Assembly (NCBI GenBank): GCA_947581645.1
Contig: CANPVF010000119.1
Coordinates: forward strand, 1 to 38,453
From: Candidatus Caribbeanibacter nitroreducens
GTDB lineage: Bacteria; Gemmatimonadota; Gemmatimonadetes; Palauibacterales; Palauibacteraceae
Length of the DNA: 38,453 nt
Direction: 5' to 3'
The notes beneath the pieces were generated by a model. That model made no database searches. It saw only the letters and a list, made by a program, of their open reading frames with translations, and had not been told where the DNA came from. Of the stretch, positions 17,072 to 25,221 are shown piece after piece. Position 1 is the stretch's first letter, and every line of letters begins with the position of its first letter. The position numbers were made by a program, and so were the translations under genes.

Positions 17072-17889
17072 CCGGGTCCGGGGGACCGGAGGAGAGCTCC
17101 GGGTCCACAGAGAAGGGCGGCGGGAGTCGGACCCGGATCCTCGTCACCAACGACGACGGGATCCACGCCACCGGCATCGAGGTCCTCACGGCCGTGGCCA
17201 CCCGGCTGGGCGACGTCCGCGTCGTCGCCCCGGACCGGCAGCAGAGCGCCAGCAGCCATTCGCTGACGCTGCACCGGCCGCTGCGGGTGACCGAGGTCGG
17301 GAGCGGGAAGCACGTCATCGACGGCACGCCCACCGACTGCGTCCTCCTGGCGGTCAACCGGCTGCTCGACGCGGTGCCCGAGTTCGTCGTCTCCGGGGTG
17401 AACCACGGGCCGAACATGGGAGAGGACGTGCTCTATTCCGGCACCGTGGCGGCGGCCATGGAGGGGACGATCCTGGGGATTCCCTCCATCGCCGTCTCCT
17501 TCGTGGGCAGCGAGTACGCGCACCTGGAGCGGTGGGAGGAGTTCCTGACCGGCCTGATCGGAGGGCTCATCGACCGGGACGACTTCCCGGACGAGACCTT
17601 CTTCAACATCAACCTCCCGGACCGGGAGCCGGCCGAGGTCCGGGGGGTGAGGGTGACCAGCCTGGGACGACGGGTCTACTCCGACTCCCTGAGCAAGGCC
17701 GAGGACCCCCACGGCCGGGACTACTACTGGATCGGAGGCGGGGAGTCCCACTGGTCCGGCGGCGAGGACTCGGACTTCCGGGCGGTTCGGGCCGGCTACG
17801 CCTCCGTGACACCGCTTCACCTGGACCTCACCAACCACCGGCTGCTCGAGGAGGTCCGTTCGTGGCACCTGGAGGAGACGGGGGAATGA
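17068..17889 (+). CDS. surE: 5'/3'-nucleotidase SurE
   Basis: SurE is a metal-dependent phosphatase acting on nucleoside 5'- and 3'-monophosphates, linked to survival in stationary phase. The 273-residue protein has the metal-binding I-L-V-T-N-D-D-G-I (Asp 29 and 30), A-P-D-R-Q-Q-S-A-S-S-H-S-L-T near residue 54, and S-G-V-N-H-G-P-N-M-G near 109. Y-S-G-T-V-A-A-A-M-E-G follows near 124, as in the family. A polar N-terminal extension of about 20 residues precedes the fold. The gene is followed by pcm with an ATGA overlap, the same surE-pcm order found in E. coli. Confidence 0.94.
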   Translation: MTGSGGPEESSGSTEKGGGSRTRILVTNDDGIHATGIEVLTAVATRLGDVRVVAPDRQQSASSHSLTLHRPLRVTEVGSGKHVIDGTPTDCVLLAVNRLLDAVPEFVVSGVNHGPNMGEDVLYSGTVAAAMEGTILGIPSIAVSFVGSEYAHLERWEEFLTGLIGGLIDRDDFPDETFFNINLPDREPAEVRGVRVTSLGRRVYSDSLSKAEDPHGRDYYWIGGGESHWSGGEDSDFRAVRAGYASVTPLHLDLTNHRLLEEVRSWHLEETGE

Positions 17890-18521
17890 CGGCCCAGTAC
17901 CGGAGGGATCGCCGGCAGCTCGTGGAGAGGCTCCGCCAGTCCGGTATCCAGGACCTGGCGGTGCTTCACGCCTTCGACGAGGTTCCGCGTCACCGCTTCG
18001 TGCCGGAGGCCGTGCGCCATCGGGCCTACGAGATCGCGGCCCTTCCCATCGGGCACGAGCAGACCATCTCGCGCCCCACGGTGCACGCCACCCACCTGAG
18101 CCTGGCGCAGCTGGAGGGCGACGAGCGCGTCCTGGAGGTGGGCACCGGGTCCGGGTTCCAGACGGCGCTCCTGGCCCTGCTGGCCGACGAGGTCTACTCC
18201 ATCGAGCGCGTGGACCCTCTGGCCGAGCGGGCCCGGGATCGCCTGCGGCAGATGGAGGTGGAGGGTGTGCACGTCCGGACGGGGGACGGCAGCCGGGGCT
18301 GGCCCGGGGCGGCCCCCTTCGACGTGATCCTGGTGGGGGCGGCGGCACCGAGCGTGCCGTCGGCCCTGGAGGAGCAGCTGGCGGAGGGAGGGCGTCTGGT
18401 CGTGCCGGTGGGCGACGACGAGCAGCGCCTCCTCCTGATCCGGCGCCGCGGGGGAGAGCTCGAGCGCGAGGAAGTCGAGCGGTCTCGCTTCGTGCCGCTC
18501 GTGGGCGAGGAGGGCTGGTGA
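17886..18521 (+). CDS. pcm: Protein-L-isoaspartate O-methyltransferase
   Basis: Pcm repairs age-damaged proteins by methylating L-isoaspartyl residues with SAM. The 211-residue length is normal. Typical segments are P-R-H-R-F-V-P near residue 35, G-H-E-Q-T-I-S-R-P near 57 (usually G-Y-G-Q-T-I-S-Q-P), and the SAM motif V-L-E-V-G-T-G-S-G-F-Q-T-A-L near 83. L-V-G-A-A-A-P near 150 precedes a G-G-R-L-V-V-P-V-G end segment. It overlaps surE by four bases at its start, and the next gene by four at its stop. Confidence 0.92.
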   Translation: MTAQYRRDRRQLVERLRQSGIQDLAVLHAFDEVPRHRFVPEAVRHRAYEIAALPIGHEQTISRPTVHATHLSLAQLEGDERVLEVGTGSGFQTALLALLADEVYSIERVDPLAERARDRLRQMEVEGVHVRTGDGSRGWPGAAPFDVILVGAAAPSVPSALEEQLAEGGRLVVPVGDDEQRLLLIRRRGGELEREEVERSRFVPLVGEEGW

Positions 18522-19201
18522 CCGACGGTCAGACGACGGAGGAAGGAATGACGGCCGAGCAGGACGGCAGAGAGAGGGCGGCGGCGTCCCGGACGCGGGA
18601 GGCGACCGGGGATCGGGAGGGGCCGCTACGACGGCTGTACCACTGGGTCCTGGGTTGGGCCGACCGCCCGGGAGGGCCCGGGGCCCTGTTCGGCATCGCG
18701 GTGGCCGAGGCCTCGTTCTTTCCCATTCCGCCGGACGTCCTGCTCATTCCGCTGGCCATCGGCAAGCCGAAGCGGGCGTGGTGGTTCGCCGCCCTGTGCA
18801 CCGCCGGCTCCGTGCTGGGAGCCGCCGGGGGGTACGCCATCGGCGCCGGCCTGTACGAGGCCGTGGGCGAGCCCATCCTCCACTTCTACGGGTACTCGGC
18901 CGAGTACGCCCGTCTGGGTGAGCTCTACGACAGCAACCTGATTCTCACCCTCGGAACCGCCGGGTTCACCCCCATCCCGTTCAAGGTGTTCACCATCGCC
19001 GCCGGCGGTTTCAGCGTGTCGCTGCCGGCCTTCCTGGCGGTCTCGGCGGTCAGCCGGGGCGCACGCTTCTTCATCGTGGCCGGGCTCATTCGGGTCTTCG
19101 GACCGCAGATCCGGGACTTCATCGAGCGCCACTTCAACTGGCTCTCCGTGGCCCTGGCAGCGGCCATCGTGGGCGGCTTCCTGCTGCTGGGCCTCCTGTG
19201 A
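18518..19201 (+). CDS. DedA/YqaA-type membrane protein (VTT domain)
   Basis: This 227-residue membrane protein has a polar N-terminus of about 50 residues followed by a VTT (DedA-superfamily) domain. Visible signs are E-A-S-F-F-P-I-P-P-D near residue 68 and the amphipathic re-entrant segment A-G-F-T-P-I-P-F-K-V-F-T-I-A-A-G near 148. S-R-G-A-R-F-F near 178 and a closing hydrophobic helix follow. YqaA-like members are thought to support membrane-potential homeostasis or lipid-carrier recycling; the substrate is not known here. The GTG start sits in the pcm stop and is preceded by AGGAGG at 18508-18513. An ATG at 18548, also preceded by a GGAGGA, would give 217 residues. Confidence 0.85.
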   Translation: MTDGQTTEEGMTAEQDGRERAAASRTREATGDREGPLRRLYHWVLGWADRPGGPGALFGIAVAEASFFPIPPDVLLIPLAIGKPKRAWWFAALCTAGSVLGAAGGYAIGAGLYEAVGEPILHFYGYSAEYARLGELYDSNLILTLGTAGFTPIPFKVFTIAAGGFSVSLPAFLAVSAVSRGARFFIVAGLIRVFGPQIRDFIERHFNWLSVALAAAIVGGFLLLGLL

Positions 19202-19240
19202 GGGATCCGTCCCCCGGTCGGGACCGGGACGTGGCGCGCG

Positions 19241-19270
19241 TTGACGCTCCGTCCGAGCGTCGTCTACCTT
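19241..19270 (+). promoter_or_regulatory. Promoter-like site: TTGACG, 18-base spacer, TACCTT
   Basis: TTGACG at 19241-19246 and TACCTT at 19265-19270 match a housekeeping-sigma -35/-10 pair (the -10 in the loose TAnnnT form) with 18-base spacing. The expected start of transcription is around 19277, only about eight bases before an in-frame GTG at 19285. The site lies 40 bases after the membrane protein gene, where a new transcript would make sense. Confidence 0.5.
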
Positions 19271-19284
19271 CCCGGCATCGTCCG

Positions 19285-19785
19285 GTGGAACCCGGCCTGC
19301 TGGAGGCCGGCGTCTACGCATCCCGCCCCCTCCGGGGCCTCCGGGAAGCCGTCCTCGACGCCCTGGGCTCTCCCACCAGGGAGGACGTCGGACGGGGGCT
19401 GGACACCGGCCCGCTCTGGCGGGATCCCGTTCTCCGGGCTCGGCTGGTCCAGGCCGTGGGAGACCATGTGCGCCGCTGCGGCGCCGGCCGGATCGTGGCG
19501 GCCGACCCGGACGTGGCGCCGCTGGCGTCGGCGGTGGCCGAGCGGCTGGTGATGCCGATGGAGCGCCGCCGGAACGCCGGCGAGCAGGGAGGGGGCCACC
19601 GCGCCGCCTACCTCGTGGCCCGGGTGCTGCACGAGACGAAGGACGGGCGGTTCTTCTCCGGCGAGGGCCGGGGAGGACGTCGGCCGCCGGAGGGGGCGTC
19701 CGGAGCCGGTGCGCTGTTTCGCATCCGGGCGTCCGATGCCGGTGATACGAGCACCCGTAAGATAATGTATATTATAGACCTGTAG
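19285..19785 (+). CDS. Unrecognised protein, faintly phosphoribosyltransferase-like
   Basis: The frame codes 166 residues from the GTG at 19285 and has strong third-position GC up to about 19690, which favours a real gene. It could start as far back as 19198, overlapping the previous stop, but no Shine-Dalgarno sequence precedes that GTG and the region between is promoter-like. The segment R-I-V-A-A-D-P-D-V-A-P-L-A-S-A-V-A-E-R-L near residue 72 recalls the first sheet and helix of type I phosphoribosyltransferases. No PRPP loop (D-D-x-x-T-T-G type) is present, so the resemblance is weak. The last ten codons run through an AT-rich segment unlike the rest of the gene, so the native C-terminus is doubtful. 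Confidence 0.5.
   Translation: MEPGLLEAGVYASRPLRGLREAVLDALGSPTREDVGRGLDTGPLWRDPVLRARLVQAVGDHVRRCGAGRIVAADPDVAPLASAVAERLVMPMERRRNAGEQGGGHRAAYLVARVLHETKDGRFFSGEGRGGRRPPEGASGAGALFRIRASDAGDTSTRKIMYIIDL
19762..19775 (+). promoter_or_regulatory. AT-rich dyad upstream of the YfgM-like gene
   Basis: ATAATGTATATTAT is a near-perfect inverted repeat (ATAAT-N4-ATTAT) in DNA that is otherwise strongly GC-rich. It contains several -10-like hexamers (TATATT, TATTAT, TATAGA just beyond) and lies about 100 bases before the ATG at 19874. It is probably the promoter or an operator for that gene. No clear -35 element was found. Confidence 0.4.
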
Positions 19786-19873
19786 TCGTTCACCTCTTCT
19801 CGCTTTCAGAAGCCATGAGCCGGGAGACCGCCGACGGCGGTTCGCTCCCGCTTCCCCGAGGGAACTGCTTCCG

Positions 19874-20614
19874 ATGACACCACCCGATTCCAGACGTCAG
19901 CAGGATCCGGAGGACGTCGACGCCTTCCTGGCGGCCGTCCTGCGTACGGTCGAATGGATCCAGGCGAACACCCGGACGGTGACGATCGCCGCGGTCGTGG
20001 CCGTCGTGGCCGTCGCCGCCGGGATCTACTACAACAACTACCAGGAGGACGTCCGACAGCAGGCCGCCAGCCAGCTCCAGCAGCTCCAGAGTCAGCTGCA
20101 GGGCCAGCCGCCCGATACACTCGGAGCGGCGATCGAGAACTTCGTGAGCCGATACGGAGACACCCGATACGGCGACGAGGCTCGGCTCCTCATGGGGCGG
20201 ATCCAGCTGACCAACAGCGGCTGGCAGGAGGCCATCAGCACGCTGGAGCCGGTGGCCGGGGAGTATCCGGCCGACAGCCCCACGGGCTACGCGGCCCGTA
20301 AACTCCTGGCCGCCGCCCACGAGGGGGCGGACAACACGGATCGGGCGCTCGAGCTCTACGACGATCTGGCTTCGAACTCCCAGTTCGCCTTCCAGCGAAA
20401 CGAGGCGGCTGCGGATCGTGCCCGGCTCCTGGCCGAGCAGGGCCGGCTGGCGGAGGCGGAGGAGATCTACGCTCGCCTCGTCTCCGAGGCCGACACCTCC
20501 GCCGCCGGCGTGGCTTCGGCGGACCTGCAGAGCTATCGCCTCAAGCTGGGCGAGATCCAGGCCCGGGTGGCGGCGGGCGGCTCCAGCGCCGACACGGCGT
20601 CGGGAGGCGGCTGA
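19874..20614 (+). CDS. YfgM-like single-pass membrane TPR protein
   Basis: The 246-residue protein has a cytoplasmic N-terminus of about 36 residues, one transmembrane helix at about 37-54 (T-V-T-I-A-A-V-V-A-V-V-A-V-A-A-G), and a Gln-rich periplasmic stalk. TPR-like helices follow from about 95 to 230 (Y-G-D-E-A-R-L-L-M-G, W-Q-E-A-I-S-T-L, A-E-A-E-E-I-Y-A-R-L). This layout fits the YfgM/ancillary SecYEG translocon subunit family, which links the translocon to periplasmic chaperones. The repeat content alone is generic, so the family name is an inference. A GAGGGA about ten bases upstream supports the ATG. A stem-loop lies about 105 bases downstream. Confidence 0.75.
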   Translation: MTPPDSRRQQDPEDVDAFLAAVLRTVEWIQANTRTVTIAAVVAVVAVAAGIYYNNYQEDVRQQAASQLQQLQSQLQGQPPDTLGAAIENFVSRYGDTRYGDEARLLMGRIQLTNSGWQEAISTLEPVAGEYPADSPTGYAARKLLAAAHEGADNTDRALELYDDLASNSQFAFQRNEAAADRARLLAEQGRLAEAEEIYARLVSEADTSAAGVASADLQSYRLKLGEIQARVAAGGSSADTASGGG

Positions 20615-20720
20615 CGCCGACGGGCGGCGACTCCGGGCTCAGCCTGGCTCCCGCCCGATCTCCGCCACTGAATCTGCTTTCCGCCGCTCTCAGGCCGAAT
20701 CTCGCGCGGGCACCGACGAC

Positions 20721-20740
20721 GGCGTCTCCGCGGAGACGCC
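20721..20740. terminator. Perfect palindrome, probable terminator hairpin
   Basis: GGCGTCTC and GAGACGCC form an 8-bp stem around a CGCG loop; all 20 bases are self-complementary. On the plus strand it is followed by TCTCCGTGTTT, a weak T-containing tail. It lies 106 bases after the YfgM-like stop and could serve transcription from either side of the convergent region. Confidence 0.45.
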
Positions 20741-20894
20741 TCTCCGTGTTTGCTCTCGACGCGCTCCCCTTCGCGCTCCGCCTTCGGTCTCGGTCCTCGC
20801 GTTCTCCGCAGCTGGCCGGGCCAGTGAGACGAGACTGCGCTGACCGCCGATTCGGCCGATTCTGCCGGTGCGTCGCGTCGCCGACGAGAACGGC

Positions 20895-20912
20895 ACATAA
20901 GATATATTATGT
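20895..20912. repeat. AT-rich inverted repeat ACATAA-N6-TTATGT
   Basis: Perfect 6-base arms flank GATATA. It is one of the very few AT-rich spots in the window and sits in a gap where no gene starts on either strand. It shares TAAGATA with the AT-rich site at 19758-19764. It could be a regulator site, a promoter for an unseen RNA, or a nucleoid-protein site. Confidence 0.35.
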
Positions 20913-21042
20913 AAACTAGCGATCGAGAATGGTCGGTGCTCGGGCCCGGCCCGGTTCCCTCCTTCGGTGGCCCGGCCCTCGACGGTGTCGACGAATTCGC
21001 GCTCAGAGAGGCCGCAGCGGCGGATCTGCTTCACGGCTCCCC

Positions 21043-21759
21043 TCACAGGACGCCCAGCATGTCCATCAGGCGAAGCTTCCAGACCTTCCAGATGGCCTCG
21101 AAGACGATGGCCTTCGACATCTTGGACTCGCCGCTCTCCCGCTCCACGAAGACGATCGGGAGCTCGTGGATCTCGTAGCCGGCCTTCCAGGCCCGGAAGC
21201 TCATCTCGATCTGGAAGGCGTAGCCGTTGGATTCGACGGCGCCGAGGTCGATGTCCTGCAGCGCGGCGCGCGGGAAGCACTTGAAGCCGCTGGTCGAGTC
21301 GGTGACCGGGAGTCCGGTGGCGATACGGGCGTAGACCGTGCCGAAGTAGCTCAGGAGGAGACGCCGTATGGGCCAGTTGACCACGGTGACCCTGCCCTGG
21401 GTGTAGCGTGATCCGACGACGATACGGCCCTCGGAGGCGGCATCGAGGAAGTCGGGCAGATGCTCCGGGTCGTGGGAAAAGTCGGCGTCCATCTCGAGGA
21501 AGTAGTCGTAATCGCGGTCGAGACCCCACTGGAAGCCGTCGATGTATGCGGGGCCGAGTCCCCTCTTTCCCGTCCGGTGGAGCACGTGCACGCGGTCGTC
21601 ATCGCGGGCGAGACGGTCCGCGATCTCGCCGGTGCCGTCCGGAGAGGCGTCGTCCACCACGAGCACGTCGATGCGGTCGTCCTGGGCGAGGATCGCCGGC
21701 AGGATCTCCGGGAGGTTGTCGCGTTCGTTGTAGGTGGGGACGATGACCAGAAAGCGCAT
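21043..21759 (-). CDS. Dpm1-like polyprenol-phosphate glycosyltransferase (GT2)
   Basis: The 238-residue GT-A enzyme resembles polyprenol monophosphomannose synthases, which load a sugar from a nucleotide or GDP donor onto polyprenyl phosphate. Motifs are P-T-Y-N-E-R-D-N at about residues 8-15, V-V-D-D-A-S-P-D-G-T at 34-43, the metal-binding M-D-A-D-F-S-H at 90-96, and G-S-R-Y near 116. E-S-K-M near the end completes the set. It lacks C-terminal membrane helices, unlike the GT2 at 28170-29174, so it is a peripheral membrane protein. The ATG at 21759 follows an AT-rich 57-base gap after the preceding minus-strand gene. The sugar is unknown. Confidence 0.88.
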   Translation of the reverse strand: MRFLVIVPTYNERDNLPEILPAILAQDDRIDVLVVDDASPDGTGEIADRLARDDDRVHVLHRTGKRGLGPAYIDGFQWGLDRDYDYFLEMDADFSHDPEHLPDFLDAASEGRIVVGSRYTQGRVTVVNWPIRRLLLSYFGTVYARIATGLPVTDSTSGFKCFPRAALQDIDLGAVESNGYAFQIEMSFRAWKAGYEIHELPIVFVERESGESKMSKAIVFEAIWKVWKLRLMDMLGVL

Positions 21760-21816
21760 TATATCAGATAGTGTAGAGTCTTATACGACAAGGATATACG
21801 TTTAATTGCACGGCTG
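21760..21816 (-). promoter_or_regulatory. AT-rich leader before the Dpm1-like gene
   Basis: This 57-base gap contains the most AT-rich stretch in the window. On the minus strand it holds TTAAAC, TTGTCG, TATAAG and GATATAAT close to the start codon. A promoter is likely, but the -35/-10 pair cannot be fixed: TTAAAC to TATAAG has only 14 bases between them. No good Shine-Dalgarno sequence precedes the ATG, so a very short leader is possible. Confidence 0.35.
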
Positions 21817-22794
21817 CTATCCGTCGGCCGTGCCGTCGGCTGGCGGCCCGGGAGTCCCGTCGTCTCCGGGGCCGGCGAGGGACGGCCAGAGGAAGGAGAA
21901 GCCCAGGAAGAGGAGCTCCGACAGGGTGGTGACGATCCGGTAGGCCACCGCCATCACGGTGGCCACCCCCACCGAGAGGCCGCCCACCGAGGCCAGGAGA
22001 CCCACCATGGCCCCTTCCCGGACGGCCAGCCCGCCGGGGCTCATGAGGGCCAGGTAGCCCACCACGTAGCTGGCGGCGAAGACGGCGGTGAGCTCCAGCG
22101 GGCCGGGCACGGCGGGCCCGACGGTCCCGCGGAGCAGGCACCAGAGCGACAGCCCGTAGATTCCCCAGGAGAGGAAGATCGCCCCGGCGGAGGCGGCCAG
22201 CCCCCGGTTTCCGATGCGGTCGATCTCCACGTCTTCCTCCTTCATGGCGCGAGACGCCAGGCCGGCGGCCTTCCGGAGGAGACCCGGGTGGAGCGCCGCG
22301 GCCAGGAGGAGCAGGACGAGGCCCGTGGTCCAGGGCGACGAGCCGAGCACCGAGTCCGGCCGGCCCACGAGGACCGTGGCGGCCGTGGCGGCGCCCGTGA
22401 CCAGGATCAGGACCTGGAAGCCCACGGACGAGACGAGACCCGCGGCGCCCGATTCGCCGCGCTCCCGGAGGTAGACCGTGAGTCCGCCCAGGTGCCACAG
22501 CTTCCCCGGGATGTATCGGCCCACGTTGGTGGCGCTCCAGATCTTCCACCCCTCCCTGTAGCTCACGCTCCCCCCGCTCTCGCGGAAGAGCTTGACCCAG
22601 ACGCTGGACATCTCGAGCAGGTTCAGGGTGGCCAGCAGCAGGGACGCCGCGATCCAGCCCGGTCGCACCCTCCAGTCGAATCCCGTGATGGAGGCCTGCA
22701 GGCGCTCCCACTGGTCCCCGAGGACGAGGGCCAGGAAGACCAGCCCCGCCAGCACGAAGACCGTGGCCGCGATCCGTACCCATCGTCTCCGCAC
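21817..22794 (-). CDS. AglD/LPG-synthase-type integral membrane protein (putative lipid flippase family)
   Basis: The 325-residue protein has about eight hydrophobic segments. It matches the lysylphosphatidylglycerol-synthase transmembrane family (UPF0104/AglD/YbhN): N-V-G-R-Y-I-P-G-K-L-W near residue 90 and L-M-S-P-G-G-L-A-V-R-E-G near 253 are its two signature loops. Members lacking the catalytic domain are thought to flip or help position glycolipids and polyprenol-linked sugars. Sitting among glycosyltransferases fits such a role, but the substrate is inferred only from context. The GTG start lies 18 bases after the YfhO-family gene. Confidence 0.82.
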   Translation of the reverse strand: MRRRWVRIAATVFVLAGLVFLALVLGDQWERLQASITGFDWRVRPGWIAASLLLATLNLLEMSSVWVKLFRESGGSVSYREGWKIWSATNVGRYIPGKLWHLGGLTVYLRERGESGAAGLVSSVGFQVLILVTGAATAATVLVGRPDSVLGSSPWTTGLVLLLLAAALHPGLLRKAAGLASRAMKEEDVEIDRIGNRGLAASAGAIFLSWGIYGLSLWCLLRGTVGPAVPGPLELTAVFAASYVVGYLALMSPGGLAVREGAMVGLLASVGGLSVGVATVMAVAYRIVTTLSELLFLGFSFLWPSLAGPGDDGTPGPPADGTADG

Positions 22795-22812
22795 GGCGCG
22801 ACGCCCCGAGTG

Positions 22813-25221
22813 TCAGCCGTCCCGTCTCCGCCGGTAGCGTGCCGCTCCCAGGCCGAGAAGGGTGAGGACGGTGCCGCCGAGCGTGAGGCCGAGGCCGGCC
22901 CTGTAGCTGGTCGACTCGTAGCGGAAGGTCAGCGTGTGGCTCCCGGCGGGGACCACGACGCCCCGCAGGGCGGCGTCGGTGCGATAGACCGGCACCTCCT
23001 CCCCGTCGACGGTGGCCGTCCAGTTGGGATGATAGACCTCGCTCACCACCAGCAGGCCCCGCTCTTCCGCGTTGACGCGGAGCTCCATCCGCTCGGGGCT
23101 GCGCGACACGACGCTGGCCGATCCGCTCCCGGCCGGCGGCCGCGCGTCGGCCCCCTCCACCACGGCGGCCTCACGGTAGCTGGAGAGGTTCATGGTGCGC
23201 TGCCGGGCGGCGGAGCTGTCCGCCACGGTGATCACGGAACGGGGAAAGAAGGCGTGCGGGGCGTCGGCGCCGACGCGGTACACCATCTTCCCGGCTGCCT
23301 GGGTGGCCGGCGTCAGGAGCTCCGTGTCGAGGGTCTGGCGACTGGTGACGAACTTCACGTCCAGCAGCTGCCAGAGCACCGGCGCCCGGGCCAGGTTCCG
23401 GTAGCCGACGCCTCCGACCAGGTGGTCGTACCAGGCCAGGCGGAAGTTCTGGCTACCGGTCACCGCCGGCAGGTCGAAGTACATGAGCTCGTTCGGGCCG
23501 TACGAGCGCTGCACCGGCCACACCCGCTCTCCGACGCTCGTGTTCTCCTGCATGTACCGGACGGCGGCGTCGCGGCTGAAGGCCCGGTCCGGGTCCACGG
23601 TCTGGAGGAAGCGGGCGTCCACCCGCCACAGGTCCACGACCAGGAGCAGCATCGGAGCCGCCACGGCCCACCTCGGCACGCGGCGCTGCGCGACGGCCTG
23701 GGCCGTTCCGAGGGCGACGATCCACCCGACGAGCACGATCCATCCGGTGGTCCGGAGGGTGGCGGCCAGCTCGGTCCCCGGGCCCTTCTGGTAGTTCGCC
23801 GGGAACCAGGCGCGCCGGGCCCACTGCTGGAGCGATTCGGGCGACAGGGCGGCGGCCAGCGCGAAGAGGAGGAAGGGCGCCGACAGGAGCCACACGGCCC
23901 ACCACTCGACCCCGCCCCCTTCCCCGCTCCCGGCGTCGCCGTTTCCGCCCGCGTCGGCGCCAGCGCTCTCCCGGGCCGCCAGGACCCTGTGCCACCCCAG
24001 CCCGGCCAGCATGGCCACGAAGAAGGAGACCGGGCCGATCATCATCTCCGCGGCCCGGAAGCGGTCGATGAGCGGCACGACCTCGTAGAAGATCCGGTGC
24101 ACCGGCGTGGCGTCTCCCAGCGCGAACAGCAGGGCCAGCACCCCGGCCCCGCCGAAGAACCACGTCCTGCGGTCCCTGCGGGCGCCTACGACCGCGAGGC
24201 AGCCCAGCGCCAGGGGCACCGCTCCCAGGTACATGCTGTTGATCCGGAACGGGTTCGGGCCCCAGTACTGCTGGAGGAGCCCCATCAGGTCCGGGAGGAA
24301 GAGCGAGGCGATCTCCTGCGGGGGGACGTCCCAGGAGGCGGCGAACTCGTATCCCTCGAGCCCCCCGCCCCGCACGCCGTAGCCCATCATCTCCAGGGTG
24401 GGGAGCGCCTGCACGGCGCCCACGGCGGCTCCGATGACGAAGGTGAGGACCAGGAAACCGGCCGGCCGGGCCAGCGGGCGGAGGCTCCCCTCGCGCCGGT
24501 AGCGGTCCACCAGCCGGTAGAGCGCGTACAGGGCCACCGACAGCGACGAGAAGTACATGAGCTGCGCGTGGGGCGTCAGGAGCTGACAGCCCACCACCAG
24601 GCCCGCCGCCAGGAAGGGGCTGATCCGCTCGGTCCGGAACCCCCGCTCCACCAGGCCGAAGACCAGCGGCATGAGCACCATGACGAACATCCGGCTGTCG
24701 TGGCCGCCGTAGATCGTGGAGACCACGTAGCCGGCGAACATGAAGGCCAGGCCGCTCACCACCGCCGCCCACTTCTGCATCCGAAACTCCCGGGCGGCGT
24801 AGTAGGCGAAGAGCCCGGAGAGGAACATGTGCAGCGCGTAGGTCCACCCGATGGCTCGGAACAGCGGGAGCACCAGGTAGAGGAGCGAGGTCGGATAGAA
24901 GGCGGGCCCGGGGAGGATGGCCAGGTACGGGAGGCCGCTGTAGACGAAGGGATTCCAGAGCGGCATCCCGTTGCCGCTCTTCACCTGCTCCGCCCCGAAC
25001 TCCCGGAGCTGGTAGGCCTGGTCGACCATGTCCGTGCCGAAGACCATCTGACCCGGGTTCAGCACGAACTCCGAGTAGAAGCCCAGGGTCAGGAGCGCTG
25101 CCAGGCCGGCGAACAGGTAGGGGAGACGCCGCTCCAGGGCGGACTCGTCCTCCGGCGAGTCGCCGGCGGGGGGAGCCCCGCTCCACGGCGTCCGAAACTC
25201 GTCGATCCAGCCGGTGCTCAC
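22813..25221 (-). CDS. YfhO-family membrane glycosyltransferase-like protein (GT-C)
   Basis: The 802-residue protein has a short cytoplasmic N-terminus, about a dozen membrane helices up to about residue 520, a long extracytoplasmic domain (about 525-770), and a final helix before a basic R-R-R-R tail. Family landmarks include N-P-G-Q-M-V-F-G-T-D near residue 55, W-N-P-F-V-Y-S-G-L-P near 83, and G-P-N-P-F-R-I-N-S near 320. Near the C-terminus, Y-H-P-N-W-T-A-T-V-D-G is the typical YfhO beta-domain motif. In Gram-positives YfhO works with CsbB-type GT2 enzymes to glycosylate lipoteichoic acid; the acceptor in this diderm is unknown. The GTG start overlaps the GT4 stop by four bases. Confidence 0.85.
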   Translation of the reverse strand: MSTGWIDEFRTPWSGAPPAGDSPEDESALERRLPYLFAGLAALLTLGFYSEFVLNPGQMVFGTDMVDQAYQLREFGAEQVKSGNGMPLWNPFVYSGLPYLAILPGPAFYPTSLLYLVLPLFRAIGWTYALHMFLSGLFAYYAAREFRMQKWAAVVSGLAFMFAGYVVSTIYGGHDSRMFVMVLMPLVFGLVERGFRTERISPFLAAGLVVGCQLLTPHAQLMYFSSLSVALYALYRLVDRYRREGSLRPLARPAGFLVLTFVIGAAVGAVQALPTLEMMGYGVRGGGLEGYEFAASWDVPPQEIASLFLPDLMGLLQQYWGPNPFRINSMYLGAVPLALGCLAVVGARRDRRTWFFGGAGVLALLFALGDATPVHRIFYEVVPLIDRFRAAEMMIGPVSFFVAMLAGLGWHRVLAARESAGADAGGNGDAGSGEGGGVEWWAVWLLSAPFLLFALAAALSPESLQQWARRAWFPANYQKGPGTELAATLRTTGWIVLVGWIVALGTAQAVAQRRVPRWAVAAPMLLLVVDLWRVDARFLQTVDPDRAFSRDAAVRYMQENTSVGERVWPVQRSYGPNELMYFDLPAVTGSQNFRLAWYDHLVGGVGYRNLARAPVLWQLLDVKFVTSRQTLDTELLTPATQAAGKMVYRVGADAPHAFFPRSVITVADSSAARQRTMNLSSYREAAVVEGADARPPAGSGSASVVSRSPERMELRVNAEERGLLVVSEVYHPNWTATVDGEEVPVYRTDAALRGVVVPAGSHTLTFRYESTSYRAGLGLTLGGTVLTLLGLGAARYRRRRDG

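Larger units (their letters stand above)
20615..21042. other. 428-base convergent intergenic region
   Basis: This gap lies between the 3' ends of the plus-strand YfgM-like gene and the minus-strand Dpm1-like gene. It contains a perfect 20-base palindrome at 20721-20740, a pyrimidine-rich stretch with recurring CTCCGC/CTCGCG words at about 20740-20815, and an AT-rich dyad at 20895-20912. Frames that are open here have no Shine-Dalgarno-supported start and run into antisense of the neighbouring gene, so no protein is called. A small RNA cannot be ruled out. Confidence 0.6.

Noticed and set aside
20690-21529. A 279-codon minus-strand frame extending from the Dpm1-like gene into the convergent gap
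   Set aside because: Half of it is another frame of the Dpm1-like gene and the rest is Arg-rich without a plausible start; treated as non-coding.
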